From contig CP137668.1 of assembly GCA_037976565.1 (NCBI GenBank), positions 28,907,373 to 28,971,372 on the forward strand: DNA of 64,000 nucleotides, given 5' to 3'. Made by a program: the position numbers and the translations under genes. This DNA is from Mesocentrotus franciscanus. Lineage: Eukaryota; Echinodermata; Echinoidea; Camarodonta; Strongylocentrotidae. Shown here piece by piece: positions 13,401 through 23,779 of the stretch. How positions within the stretch are numbered: the stretch's first letter is position 1; each line of letters opens with the position of its first letter. The notes under the pieces are model-generated. The model was given only the letters and a program-made list of their open reading frames with translations. It did no database searches and was not told where the DNA came from.

Positions 13401-15172
13401 AATTACATGTCTGCTATTAAATCAACTTTTGTAATGCATGTCAAATATTTTAATAGTTGATTTTAAGAAGATGTCTGTGTAGAAGTTGTCTTTGTTCATA
13501 AAAAATATACAGGAGCACTCTGCTTTTTTATTGAGCTAAGGCTATTACTGAATATGGGATTTCAGTTAAAGAGCAATCCAACCCTTCTAATAAGTTCATT
13601 TTAATGAAAGCATAAAAATCAGAGAAACAGAATGGCGAAAGTTTGAAATAAATTGGACCAATATTAAGAAAGTTATGAGTGTTTATGATATGAGATCACT
13701 ACAGCTGTGCGAATCTCAAATCTGTAATTTTGTCAGTGGATTGTGTGACGTACTGTAGTGACGGATTACTCTCCCGTTTGTCTATTTCTGTTTTTCTTCC
13801 AAGTGCCTTCACCCTCGGGGCACTACTCAAAATATATCATGGAGAGTACATTATTACAGGTCCTCTAAAAAGAACAGACCATCCCGAGTCGTACATTTAT
13901 GAAAAGTTGAAATTTTAGGTTTTTTGTGTATTGGAGCAAATGGGAAAGTTGTACGCCACTACATCACATAGACATTATCAATTCAGCCAATTTGAATAGT
14001 TCATACCTATAGTAATTGCAACTTTCAAAAATTTGTAACTTTCTCATGTTTTGTCCGATTTCATTCAAACTTTCACCAGTATGCTTCTCTGATTTTCTGC
14101 TTTATTCTAGAGATGTTTGCTATTTAGGTTGTATTTCCCTTTAAATAGATTAAAAACACCCAAATAACTATCATTGACGGGACTTACTAGTAGGTGCATG
14201 TGAAGAACAAGACAGTGCAGTCAGATTTTGGAGGGTCCATTACCAGATTGATGTCTTTTCTGTCAAGATTTTTATGTTGTGCCATCTCTCTTCTTTCCTA
14301 TACAGCAATATTACGAGGATGCTGCCGCCAGTGTGAAGATGGCCCACAGTGCAATACCCCAGGACCTGAGTGCATCCTCCTCTTTCTCATCAGGTGTTGT
14401 CACAGCAACGGATGTTGAGGACACATACGACTTCCCAGAGGATATACCCCTGGATAGTGTGCTAGGTGATGACTGGCAGGGGGCTGGTGTTCGGGATGGT
14501 GAGGGTGATATTGGTGAAAGTGCTGCAAATGTGGAAGGAAAGAAACTTGGTGAAGATGAGGATGGATCCCAAGTAGGAGGAGAGAGTGAAGGGCAGGAGG
14601 ACAAATGCTTCCAGGATGTGCCAAGTATACGAGAAACCTCTTTTGCTAATTTAAGCCTGGGATCCTCAAAGGTTGTGGATGAGTCAGAGAGCATAAAGCT
14701 GCAAGTTGAGGGTGCTGTTCAGAGCGATGAAAGCGGGAGCAGCGGAAGTGATGACGGCAAGGAAGCAGGAGATGTTACCGATGATAGCGAGAGCACCGTT
14801 GTGGCCAATGAAGTCGAGGGTGGACAGAGCTCGCCAGGTGATGGGAGTCCTGCAAGCAGAGGAGGGCAGATGGCAAATATGGATGCAGTGGCAACAAATA
14901 TTGTTGTCAGTGACGCAGAGCGTATCGCTGAGGGCCAAACTGAACCTGTATCAGGAGAAAGCAATGTTAACATGACAATTCCTGATATAGGAGATGATGA
15001 GGTGGATAAAGATCGGGAAGATAGCGGGATGGGAGACATTCAGGATGGAGAATCCAAGAAGGGAGGTTTTGTGGAGAGAAAGAACGAGAAACTGAAGTTG
15101 ATTGTTACGCGAAAGAGTGAGAAGGATCTCGAGACCAAAGCCGATCTCCTCCTCCTCCCAAATGGAATATAG
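4284..15172 (+). CDS. Bfr1-like coiled-coil protein, 5'-incomplete, six exons
   Basis: Join 4284-4422, 6719-6875, 9101-9255, 11143-11285, 13091-13207, 14306-15172; all borders are GT-AG, phases agree, and the total is 526 codons including the TAG stop. Exons 1-3 encode a charged, heptad-like coiled coil (..IKKEIDSLYDMRRQL.., then a run rich in R/E/K) ending in ..CLVTYLHRLLP. A basic KKKKSKRK patch follows in exon 4. Exon 5 holds a short conserved module (..FNQFTSLGISAPST.., ..LDKLLAKM) that runs on into QYYEDA. This order (coiled coil, E-x-L-x-x-L-LLP segment, basic patch, F-x-x-L-x-x-P-P/S-T module) is the layout of the Bfr1 nuclear segregation family, whose yeast member is an mRNP- and polysome-associated protein at the ER. 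The last exon adds about 250 residues of acidic, Ser/Gly-rich low-complexity tail, much longer than in yeast. The start codon and N-terminal coiled coil lie upstream of the window. An RNP role is inferred from the family only. Confidence 0.78.
4700..4860 (-). repeat. tRNA-derived SINE
   Basis: On the minus strand there is an A box (TGGCTCAGTGGTAGAGC) and a B box (GGGTTCGAAACC) with tRNA-like spacing, followed by a non-tRNA tail. The T and acceptor stems do not pair properly, so it is not a tRNA gene. Confidence 0.65.
5204..6438. mobile_element. TTAA-flanked DNA transposon (piggyBac/Kolobok type), 1235 bp
   Basis: TTAA lies at 5200-5203 and 6439-6442. The terminal inverted repeats AGGCCAGGTTCATTGA and TCAATGAACCTGGCCT match perfectly over 16 bp. 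It sits in an intron of the Bfr1-like gene. It carries one short acidic ORF (5552-5809) but no catalytic domain, so it is probably a deletion derivative of an autonomous element. Confidence 0.88.
5552..5809 (+). pseudogene. Acidic N-terminus-like ORF inside the TTAA element
   Basis: 85 codons starting MDENILDLSFEEIEEG and continuing in an Asp/Glu/Ser run. Acidic N-termini like this are common in piggyBac-type transposases. The frame then stops. Interpretation as a transposase stub is inference, with no catalytic motif visible. Confidence 0.35.
6719..6875 (+). CDS. Bfr1-like exon b
   Basis: Acceptor cccaacag, donor gtaagact. It begins in phase 1, making the codon G|AA with the previous exon, and encodes EIDSLYDMRRQL through NHKREW. 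This is the most family-diagnostic stretch of the coiled coil. Confidence 0.8.
6948..7830. mobile_element. hAT-like non-autonomous element
   Basis: Termini CAGAGATGCCAACC and GGTTGGCATCTCTG are perfect 14-bp inverted repeats starting with CAG. Flanks gcccatta and gccatta suggest a decayed 8-bp duplication. It lies just downstream of exon b of the Bfr1-like gene. Internal ORFs are short and unrecognised. Confidence 0.65.
7838..8330. repeat. Degenerate tandem repeat (cccattggtccta-type)
   Basis: About two dozen imperfect copies of a 16-20 bp unit containing ccaatggtcctat or ccattggtc. The 147-codon open frame across it is a by-product of the repeat. Confidence 0.75.
8629..8800. repeat. Tandem duplication of a 77-bp unit with internal inverted repeat
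   Basis: Two copies (about 8629-8709 and 8710-8795) share tgttaattc..agaggaatccat and attgagaggattccac. Within each copy gaggaatcc and ggattcc are inverted, so each unit can fold. Confidence 0.7.
9101..9255 (+). CDS. Bfr1-like exon c
   Basis: Acceptor ttttgcag, donor gtaggg. TG|G restores Trp across the splice. It encodes FEYETTREPFQEERAQIE, then CLVTYLHRLLP, then a Ser/Gly linker. Confidence 0.8.
10818..11095 (-). repeat. tRNA-derived SINE with ATT tail
   Basis: The minus strand starts near 11095 with a tRNA-like head: A box GTTGGCTCAGTCAGTAGAGC, B box GGGTTCGAACCCC. A unique body follows, then a (ATT)n-type 3' tail (aataataataat at 10819-10842 on +). It lies 47 bp upstream of exon d of the Bfr1-like gene. 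Confidence 0.85.
11143..11285 (+). CDS. Bfr1-like exon d
   Basis: Acceptor aaattgcag, donor gtaagt. It encodes a Ser-rich start, YTILRKKGDEDDE, then the basic run KKKKSKRKS, and ends in phase 0. Confidence 0.75.
11766..12520. mobile_element. TIR element in Bfr1-like intron, carrying a smaller insertion
   Basis: The left end aggcatgttcagatatggca and the inverted right end aggctcgttcagatatgacg match over most of about 40 bp (gcagcattt-type inner part included). The right half (12116-12475) recurs at 31290-31640. Its target duplication was not resolved. Confidence 0.6.
11929..12107. mobile_element. Mini hAT element, 179 bp, perfect 8-bp target duplication
   Basis: GGGTATCT occurs immediately before (11921-11928) and after (12108-12115) the element. 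Termini CAGTGAAAAAAATAC and, inverted, CAGGGGGAAAAATAC match at 12 of 15 positions. The interior is made of short agcccccgaaagt-type repeats. It interrupts the 11766-12520 element. Confidence 0.8.
13091..13207 (+). CDS. Bfr1-like exon e
   Basis: Acceptor cttcctcag, donor gtgagt, phase 0 on both sides. It encodes HSREIFNQFTSLGISAPST and LDKLLAKM, matching the C-terminal conserved module of the Bfr1 family. Confidence 0.8.
13570..14140. mobile_element. TTAA-flanked MITE family 1, full copy
   Basis: TTAA at 13566-13569 and 14141-14144. Ends AGAGCAATCCAACCC and, inverted, AGGGAAATACAACC. The body with tcagagaaacagaatggcga and inverted counterpart near 14090 is shared with 37958-38505 and partial copies at 35870, 46790 and 48642. 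Confidence 0.8.
14306..15172 (+). CDS. Bfr1-like terminal exon with acidic tail
   Basis: Acceptor ctatacag. It opens with QYYEDAAASVKMAHS, completing the conserved module, then runs through a long Asp/Glu/Ser/Gly-rich tail and a short basic end to TAG at 15170-15172. The opposite-strand frames open here are mirror frames of the biased composition. Confidence 0.75.
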   Translation, partial: QYYEDAAASVKMAHSAIPQDLSASSSFSSGVVTATDVEDTYDFPEDIPLDSVLGDDWQGAGVRDGEGDIGESAANVEGKKLGEDEDGSQVGGESEGQEDKCFQDVPSIRETSFANLSLGSSKVVDESESIKLQVEGAVQSDESGSSGSDDGKEAGDVTDDSESTVVANEVEGGQSSPGDGSPASRGGQMANMDAVATNIVVSDAERIAEGQTEPVSGESNVNMTIPDIGDDEVDKDREDSGMGDIQDGESKKGGFVERKNEKLKLIVTRKSEKDLETKADLLLLPNGI

Positions 15173-18100
15173 CAGTGACTATGCCTCGAATTCCACCGGT
15201 AGTGCCGTTTCCGCCAACAGACATTCTCCTGAAACGGGAGCCGCTTCTGGACACCAGCTCATTGTGCAGAGATACGAGCGAAGTGGAAATGTCTGGGTTT
15301 GTTTTAGGCAGTATGGAGGAAGGAGACAGTGAAAGCATCTGTGAAAGCATTCTGAATGCCAATAACAATAGTTCAACTCTGACCTCCCAGCATGCTTTGC
15401 AAAGATCGCACCTTGGTTCATTCGGACAGGAACAAATGGCAGGAGGAGAAAGAGAAAAAATTGATGTCTTTCAGTCAGTCGATCCTCCCAGTTTTCCTGT
15501 ACGGGAAGAAGAATTATGATGATTGTCACCAGAAGTTTTTACAGTCCTCTTGGTTTTTGTATGTTTCAACATCTACATTGTATGTTAAGCTCTTGTGGAA
15601 TGTGTGTCGTCCTTGTAAAGACATCAATTGATTTTCTTCATGACATTAATATGCATTTTCAAATTTTTCACATATATATATATATATATATATTTTACTT
15701 TCATGTAATGAAAGCAATTTTTCTTACGCATTGTAAAATTGTCTATTTCTTATCCCCGCACATAAACCACTATATCTTGCACAACATAGTGAATGCAAAA
15801 TTTTGTTTCCACTCTTTACTTGAAGAACCTTAGGGCTTTTAAAGTGATGTCCAGGCTCACACATGCTTTGCTCTCATAAGCCCCAAATGCTCAAATTTGT
15901 ACTCAAGAGATATACACAAGTGTTATTTCTGTGCAAAGCTGATTGGAGCAGGCTTTTGTAAGTTTTGTAAGTGCTTTTTGATACTCGTCCTGTCTGGAAA
16001 ATGCTTGGATATTTACATGTAGATGTACTACTATGTTATACCATACCCCCCTCTGGGCCGTCGACTTCTCTAACTCTACATGACGATGTAGAAAAGGGAA
16101 AATGATTTTTTGTTTTGGGAGGTGCAACTAATAGAAAGTTGATTGGCTGTTAAAATTCAACAATATACTGTAGGTACATTGTATCTCAGTTGAACATGTT
16201 TTTGCTGTCATGGCATAAGATAAAAATGTAATTGATTTATTGGGATTATTTGCACCAACCGCATTCTTTTGAATGAATGAAATTGTATGCGTGTTTTAAG
16301 CAGTGTTTCTATTGTTTCTAAGTGCAGACCCAATTAACGTTTATTTTGATTCATTGAACTTTAATAGACTGTAGTATGGTCTCTCGACTGAAGGAAGGAA
16401 CAAAGGAAATACGTAACTTTATATCTTGATTATTTTGATACATTTTGATACATGTTTGTATGTGTTGTATTGCTTTTACCAAGGGATTATTTTTTCTTCA
16501 TTCTTTTATGTATTTCTGTATTAGAGAAATATATCATTGAAATTGTGAATGTTTTTCAATAATGTTTAGGAGTTCCTACTATTCTGTCATGTTTGCTATT
16601 TTCAACTTTTGGTTTATTGAATTTGCAATTTGCTTTAAAAGGTTTATGAAACAGAGAAAGTAAAAGTTGTCGTATTTGAAAGAGATATGTTTTATATCAG
16701 CTTTGGGTTGTTGTAATGTCAGGAATATTATGTAAAGTTGTATAATCTATATCAGACATTCAGGTATACGATGAAAGAAAACGAGTGGTATGTTTTATGA
16801 TGTAAATATAAAACAATCTGGCAGATGACTATAACAAATTAATATATTCTTGAAATCGATATTTTATCAAAAATTTGCTCTTCCTTTGGTGTCGAATCAA
16901 AACATGATCAAAAATATGAAAGGGATGTTTTTCCTTTATGCTTATACCCAATGCAGGATTTTTAATGTGGTATTACTTGCTTGTAATTCAGATTTGTTGA
17001 CAATTTAACACTTACATGGACATAGCGGAATAAAAAAGGAAGACAAAATAGTCATCAGGTTAGTTTGGAACATTGAATATTTTTTGTAAAATGAAAAAAG
17101 AAAGAAAAAAAAAAAGAGGAGAACTAAAAATTAAAAAAAATAACAGTAATCCTTTTGATAAAAAAGGATCCCATTTACACTTGTGGATAGTTCTCAATGA
17201 TGATGCTGCAGGCGTATTATAGACCAGCAGTGTATGATGTTACGTAATGGTTTGTTAGGGCATTCTATTTCATTACTACACATTTGTACTTGGTTGTTGT
17301 ATAGTCACGAAAATGTTTGCATTATGTTTTTTTGGTATCCTATCATGTTTGCACTATATATCTTGAAACTTTTTCTTCATCAAAATAGTCTATTCATATG
17401 AAGACGCTATATTGATTTGAAAATAGGTAGAAGCAAGGTCCACCAAAAAAAAGATTTTCTTTCCTCAAATATTTTAGAAAGAGATATATTTGTAGTATTT
17501 GTTGAAATTCAGGGTTTTTATTTGTAACACCTGCTGTAATGTGTATATTTTTGTGGTATTTTAGTGTGTACAGCGTAGTCTTGCTTAACTGCCTTTTAAG
17601 ACACTGGTTGAATTGTAAGGCAATATCTGGCCAAATATAATAAATTTGTTCCTGTTTCTTCAGATTTGGCATAAATGGTCAATAATCATGAAGCCTGGAG
17701 TAATAGCTCATGTTTTTAATTTGTATTTGTGCATGAAATGAGGACCTTTTTGAGCATTTCAGTTGTCATTATTTGCAGTTAAAAGAAGCAGTGTATTTGG
17801 TCCTAATGGGATGACATGTGAAAACTTAAACTTTTTGAAACCCTTGCTCACAAGATTGCAAAAAAAATTAACACGTTCAGAACACTGCCCCAATCAATGC
17901 CAACTTACTAGATTCAACTGGTTTTCAACCTGTAGAACAATTGTGACTACTTCGAAAAGGGAAATCTCATACACATGTGTGATTCATCGCATCATGTTCA
18001 ATTGAAATTAAATTTTATTATGGCTTCTCCTTTTTCAAAATTTGTTATGAATTTTAATTTATCTTCTGTGTTATTTGATGTTACTAGGTCCTAGTTTTAA

Positions 18101-19409
18101 TGCAAGTTGCCTTGATGATGGAGTGTCCACTATACACAGTGTGAAAGTCTTTCACTGCTTGAAATGAATGAGCTTTGCGTGAAACAAAAGACAAAAAAAA
18201 AGATATAGTGTTCAGCTATATTTGGTTATTGTGTAATGTCAATCCTACTTATACTATGAATGTTTTTTTTTTGAATGTGCCTATATTAGTCCATCAATCC
18301 ATCACGATGTGTGTGTGTTGAAGGAAACAAAGTGAAAGAGTATTGATAAAGGTCAAAGGTCAGTTAGGAAGGGATGGTGGTGGGGAAGGGGGTAGAGATA
18401 TTACCTTTGTATAATGCAACTTGATAGAGACTACACATAGAAGAGTAATGCTCATGTACATTTTTTGGGGCCCTAATTCATTTTGTTCTTTTCTAGTATT
18501 GAAGGTCTGTAGAGTAGGAGCATAGACTTGCAAATGATTTTAGAAACGGCAGTAAATATTTTACCCAGGATATATATTTTTTAAATGTGTTCATGCATTG
18601 AATCTGAAATTCCAACATATGAAGCTGCCAGCTCTTTTTTTATACCAATGAATATTGAATTATGAAATTTTGCAATTTTATGGGAAGAAGAGGAACATCA
18701 TTCTCTCGAGGTATGATCTGTTTAAATCTACAAAATTCTCTGTGTATCCTACATCATGATGAAGCAATCAAATGTGCACATTTTTGCAGTGGTTGTTTTG
18801 GATGTCAAACCTGTACTTCCACCTATTGGTACATGCGATGTTAATAAAATGTTTTCTTCTTTGGAGAAACAAGTCAGTCCAAATATTCATGTCATGGCAA
18901 AATTAATTCTATTCTAGTTATCATTCCCTGTATAATGTTATGCCTGAAAGTTTATGCAAAATCAATTATTGCTCTACCACTTGTGCAACCATCAACAATT
19001 GCAGGATATTCCGATATCACTATCTCCCTTTTCATAACTGAAAGTTTGATATAAACGCACAAATATGTAGGTAATCATGTCCTTATGACGTTTCTGGAGA
19101 GGGAACTGAATTAAATGTAAAGGTTTGACTTGCTGCGACTGCCTTGCAAAGAAAATGGTCACTGTATGAATGTTACAATTTAAATGATACCTGCTGCGTG
19201 AAAAGAGGTCACAAGTAAGTGAGTAACCAACAGAGAAATAGATATTTTGTGTCTCATTACTATTTGACTATTCATAATCGGCATAAGGCACCTAGCTGCA
19301 AAAGCTGTCTATTTGGAGTCAAAAGGGTATTAACTCAAATAAATTTTACACAGCGTTAATGCCCTTCTGGATCCAAACAGATTCAACTTTTAAACTCATA
19401 TAATATATA

Positions 19410-19452
<43 letters not shown>

Positions 19453-20060
19453 GTAAATATATATTCAATACTTTAGTATTATGCAAGCATCATATATAAG
19501 AATACCATCATTAATATTAAATGTTCAATTTCACTGCAACATCATTCAGGTTTTTCTGTGCCATCATTGTTAATTTTCATTAAAGGCCTCCCCTAATTGA
19601 AGAATGTAAAACTGCAGAGATTTATTTTATGACAGACCATACTTCATTTTGAATAAGGGCTCTATACGTTAAGAATCTGCAATAGACTTAAGTTTACTAA
19701 ACAAACTATATTTTTCAAAAAAGCTGCAAAATTTGTACTCTCTTTGAGCTCTGACTTTAATGGGCATATACATTGTACGTATATTTTCATGGTTAAAGTT
19801 TGTTTTCATATATACACATAGTATAGTTTGATTAGTTTTAGGTATGCAGATTTTTAATAGGAATAATTCAAGAAATATTATACTGCTTTTTTATTCTTCT
19901 TTTTAATAGTCCTTGTGCCCTCTTTTCATGCAGCTTGTACTTGTGAAAAATTGAAATGTATGTGAAATGTATTTATGAGACAATATGTTATTTTTCAGTC
20001 GTTATTATGATGTTGTATAAGCAACAACTGATATGAATGTTGAATAAAATTTAAAAATCC
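15173..20060 (+). other. AT-rich probable 3' UTR and downstream flank of the Bfr1-like gene
   Basis: No supported coding exon. AATAAA-type signals occur near 17029, 18842 and 20043, the last (gaataaaatttaaaa) being the best placed for a long 3' UTR end. AT microsatellites lie at 15674-15694 and 19404-19446. The short ORFs here look random. Confidence 0.4.
19404..19446. repeat. (TA)n microsatellite
   Basis: An almost pure TA run of about 40 bp. Confidence 0.9.
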
Positions 20061-20598
20061 TAATTTCATAGAATATAAATTTGATGGTGTTATAGAGTAT
20101 TTTGTGTTTGTGTCTCTCTCCAGAATGCTTTTACTTGTATATTTATCTGATGGTCATTGAAGAATTATTTTGAAAGGATGTTTAGTGCAAGACAAGATTT
20201 GTTGAAAGAGAGGGGGGTGTGTGTGTGAGAGAGAGAGAGAGATGGGTAGGCACCTAAAAAAGTTTATAATCAAGTATCGTTGGGTCCACAAAATATTGAT
20301 ATTGCCTCATCTTTCATTTTGGTTAGCAGTCAAAATTGACAGTTTCAACATAATACATGTCTACTTACTTTATTTATCATATTGTCTACTATACCTTTTA
20401 AAAAATCCATATGAAAACTCTCGCAGCCCCCCTACCCCATTGCACTCTCATTTTCTCTTTAGCCTCACACTCAAATATCATTTGGCAATCTACTCTTTCC
20501 CACTGTCTTTTCAGATGCAAATGAAGAAGTCCTTGATGACAATTCCTTTTTTATATTTCTTTTATTTCATTCAAAATTTTTGTGCTCTCAAATATTCT

Positions 20599-20908
20599 CA
20601 TGCAATGAATTACAGAAGACGGGCAAAGCATCGTTCACACATGATGCAATGAATTACAGAAGACAGGCAAAGCATCGTTCACACATGATGCAATGAATTA
20701 CAGAAGACAGGCAAAGCATCGTTCACACATGATACAATGAATTACAGAAAACAGGTAGAGCATCGTTCACACATGATGCAATGAATTACAGAAAACAGGC
20801 AGAGCATCTTTCACACATGATGCAATGAATTACAGAAGACGGGCAAAGCATCGTTCACACATGCAATGAATTACAGAAGACGGGTAGAGCATCTTTCACA
20901 CATGATGC
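20599..20908. repeat. 44-bp minisatellite, about seven copies
   Basis: Unit starts gatgcaatgaattacagaag and ends catcgttcacacat. Copies differ at a few positions (gacagg/gacggg, aaac/agac, cgttc/cttt). The last copies lack a gat. There are no spacers, so it is not a CRISPR array. Confidence 0.92.
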
Positions 20909-21792
20909 TGTACACCATCTTGGGGGAACAAACAAACAAACAAACACAGCAGCACAAAAAACAAAAATCAAACAAACATTAAATGTCAAGTGGAGGTGGT
21001 AAAAAATAGTCTAGCTCAACAAATGTCTATTTGTAAGAAATAATGTGTGTCAAAAGATACAGAGTTGGGAATAACTGCACACTATGCTGATGTAAGCCAC
21101 TTCTTATTAGATTGCAAAAAGTAAGAGAATAATAGAAGAACTCTATAAACTACACTAAAGTATACAACCAACCAAATGACACTTAAAAACATATTCAAAG
21201 ATAAATCTAACTTGGCCCACATAGTGAGGTTCAAGCAAGCAGCATTAAAGTTTACAAAATAATCCCCACCAAAATAAAGTGCTAAACAAATCACATATTT
21301 TTTAATCAAAATCGGTCTTACAAATTTCTCTCACAGGAATAAGGGATAAAGAAATAAAACTGTTATGAAAAATAAATAAAACTCCATTATATCATGCAGT
21401 ATTTCATGTTATGGATCATTTACATACATTTACATTTTCTTATTTAGCGTTCTTACAGAAATAGCAATATATGGTCTATTGAGAAGCATAAGGGCGCTAA
21501 CTTGAAATTTTTGGACCCCAGGGGAATTTTTTTTGTTTTACATGTTATTTCTAAAGATTTTTTCCTCCTTTTTCATATAGTGATATCAAGGAATCATGAT
21601 TCTAACCATTATTAAGATATCAAAAACAGTAATGTCAACTGATTTTTGTGACATTCATGGAAAGCATAAGAGCATTATCTAGTGCTTCATCCCAATATGG
21701 TGTTGAATTACATTGATCCTGCCCAGTTTGGAGGAATCACGTTTCCTGCCAGCCCCCATTACCACGTAGCTGTGGGTATTCACCCGAAGCAT

Positions 21793-22866
21793 GCGTCTGA
21801 TATTGGAGATGAGGGATCTGATATTGGAGATGGGTGATCTGATATTGGAGATGAGGGATCTGATGTTGGAGATAGGGAGATGAGGGATCTGATAGTGGAG
21901 ATGAGGGATCTGATGTTGGAGATGAGGGATCTGATATTGGAGATGAGGGATCTGATGTTGGAGATGAGGGATCTGATATTGGAGATGAGGGATCTGATGT
22001 TGGAGATGAGGCATCTGATATTGGAGATGAAGGATCTGATATTGGAGATGAAGGATCTGATATTGGAGATGAGGGATCTGATGTTGGAGTTGAGGGATCT
22101 GATGTTGGAGATGAGGGATCTGATATTGGAGATAAGGGATCTGATGTTGGAGATGAAGGATCTGATATTGGAGATGAAGGATCTGATATTGGAGATGAAG
22201 GATCTGATATTGGAGATGAGGGATCTGATAGTGGAGATGAGGGATCTGATATTGGAGATGAGGGATCTGACATTGGAGATGAGGGATCTGATATTGGAGA
22301 TGAGGGATCTGATATTGGAGATGAGGGATCTGATATTGAGATGAAGAATCTGATATTGGAGATGAAGGATCTGATATTGGAGATGAGGGATCTGATGTTG
22401 GAGTTGAGGGATCTGATGTTGGAGATGAGGGATCTGATATTGGAGATGAGGGATCTGATATTGGAGATGAGGCATCTGATATTGGAGATGAAGAATCTGA
22501 TATTGGAGATGAAGGATCTGATATTGGAGATGAGGGATCTGATGTTGGAGTTGAGGGATCTGATGTTGGAGATGAGGGATCTGATATTGGAGATAAGGGA
22601 TCTGATGTTGGAGATGAAGGATCTGATATTGGAGATGAAGGATCTGATATTGGAGATGAAGGATCTGATAGTGGAGATGAGGGATCTGATGTTGGAGATG
22701 AGGGATCTGATGTTGGAGATGAAGGATCTGATATTGGAGATGAAGGATCTGATATTGGAGATGAGGGATCTGATATTGGAGATGAGGGATCTGATATTGG
22801 AGATGAGGGATCTGACATTGGAGATGAGGGATCTGATATTGGAGATGAGGGATCTGATATTGGAGA
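21793..22866. repeat. 21-bp minisatellite, about 50 copies
   Basis: The unit is gatattggagatgagggat plus ct, with variants gatgttgga, gatagtgga, gatgaagga and gttgag. Variants recur in the same order in two blocks (about 22020-22210 and 22470-22670), showing internal segmental duplication. As 21 is a multiple of three, frames stay open on both strands (..LILEMRD.. on +, ..SDPSSPI.. on -). No splice or start context supports translation. Confidence 0.95.
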
Positions 22867-22899
22867 GTGGAATCCAGATTTCGAGGAGGTATTTATACA

Positions 22900-23775
22900 T
22901 TAATAGTTGATACAGCGTTCACACAGGGCCTTGGAAACCAGAAAAGTGATGGAATTAGACTTTTGTGATTTCTAGGTCCTGAAAGTAAGAGAAATTGTAA
23001 AATTATCCCTTTGGTCATTGAAAGTCATGACATTTAGATTTTAATTTAATCTCTTCAGTACTGGAATACAATCAATTTGTTAAAAAAATAACTGAAAGAA
23101 GTTGAAGAACCTTGTTACCATGGTGAGAAGTCATGTAAAAGTCATGGAACTCTCACTCGGAAGGTCACGGAAAATCGTTTGACCTAAAAGTAAGGATATG
23201 AGCCCTGCAATACAGTGAAACCTCGATCATAACTAGCACATTGGGCCCATCAAATTATACTGTCATGTCATATTTCTATTGTATCGGGGCTTAAAGATAA
23301 TGAAATACGTAGAAACAGGAGGGGTGATACAAAAGCTTAGTGTATGGGGTCTGTGCCCATCAAATACAATGCTATTGTCCACCTTTAGGATGAGTGTATA
23401 TTTGAGAAGAACGAAGCAAAACATTGTTGCAAACAACGCTGTCAGAGTCACATAGGACTATTTGTGAAATTTCTTTAATGAAGAGGGGAGAAATAAATGA
23501 AGGGATTGGTTATGGAGTGAAAATGCACCAAATGCCATGTGCAAGATCTGATGTAGTTTTAAAAATATTTTTGAGTGAATATCAATGTAGTCTTTCTGAT
23601 TTGAATATGGATATCTTTATTATTGATGTATTATCATTGTACTGTATTTGCAGTATAATTATTGGACATGTATTATATGGAACAGAAGAATTTGTTGTGT
23701 TGTGTTTAGAAGTAATTATATGTATAGTGTGTGTTTTTCTATAACAAAATTCTTTCAATTTTGTACACTTTCAGC
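22900..23775. other. Non-coding spacer with a pogo-like repeat end
   Basis: Mostly unremarkable AT-rich DNA. TACAGTGAAACCTCGATCAT at 23213 resembles the end of the TA-duplicating MITE at 3444; no partner end was found. Confidence 0.4.
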
Positions 23776-23779
23776 GGGC

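Noticed and set aside
14311..15039. Minus-strand open frames opposite the last Bfr1-like exon
   Set aside because: They mirror the biased acidic/Ser codons; there are no motifs or splice sites, and the + frame continues the spliced gene.
15175..15519. Open frame just after the Bfr1-like stop
   Set aside because: It is out of frame with the stop-containing exon, has no splice acceptor and no conserved motif; treated as 3' UTR.
20599..20908. Regular repeats resembling a CRISPR array
   Set aside because: Units are directly tandem with no unique spacers, and the genome is eukaryotic.
21679..22910. Five overlapping open frames of up to 387 codons
   Set aside because: They are produced by the 21-bp minisatellite, whose unit is divisible by three; several frames on both strands are open together.
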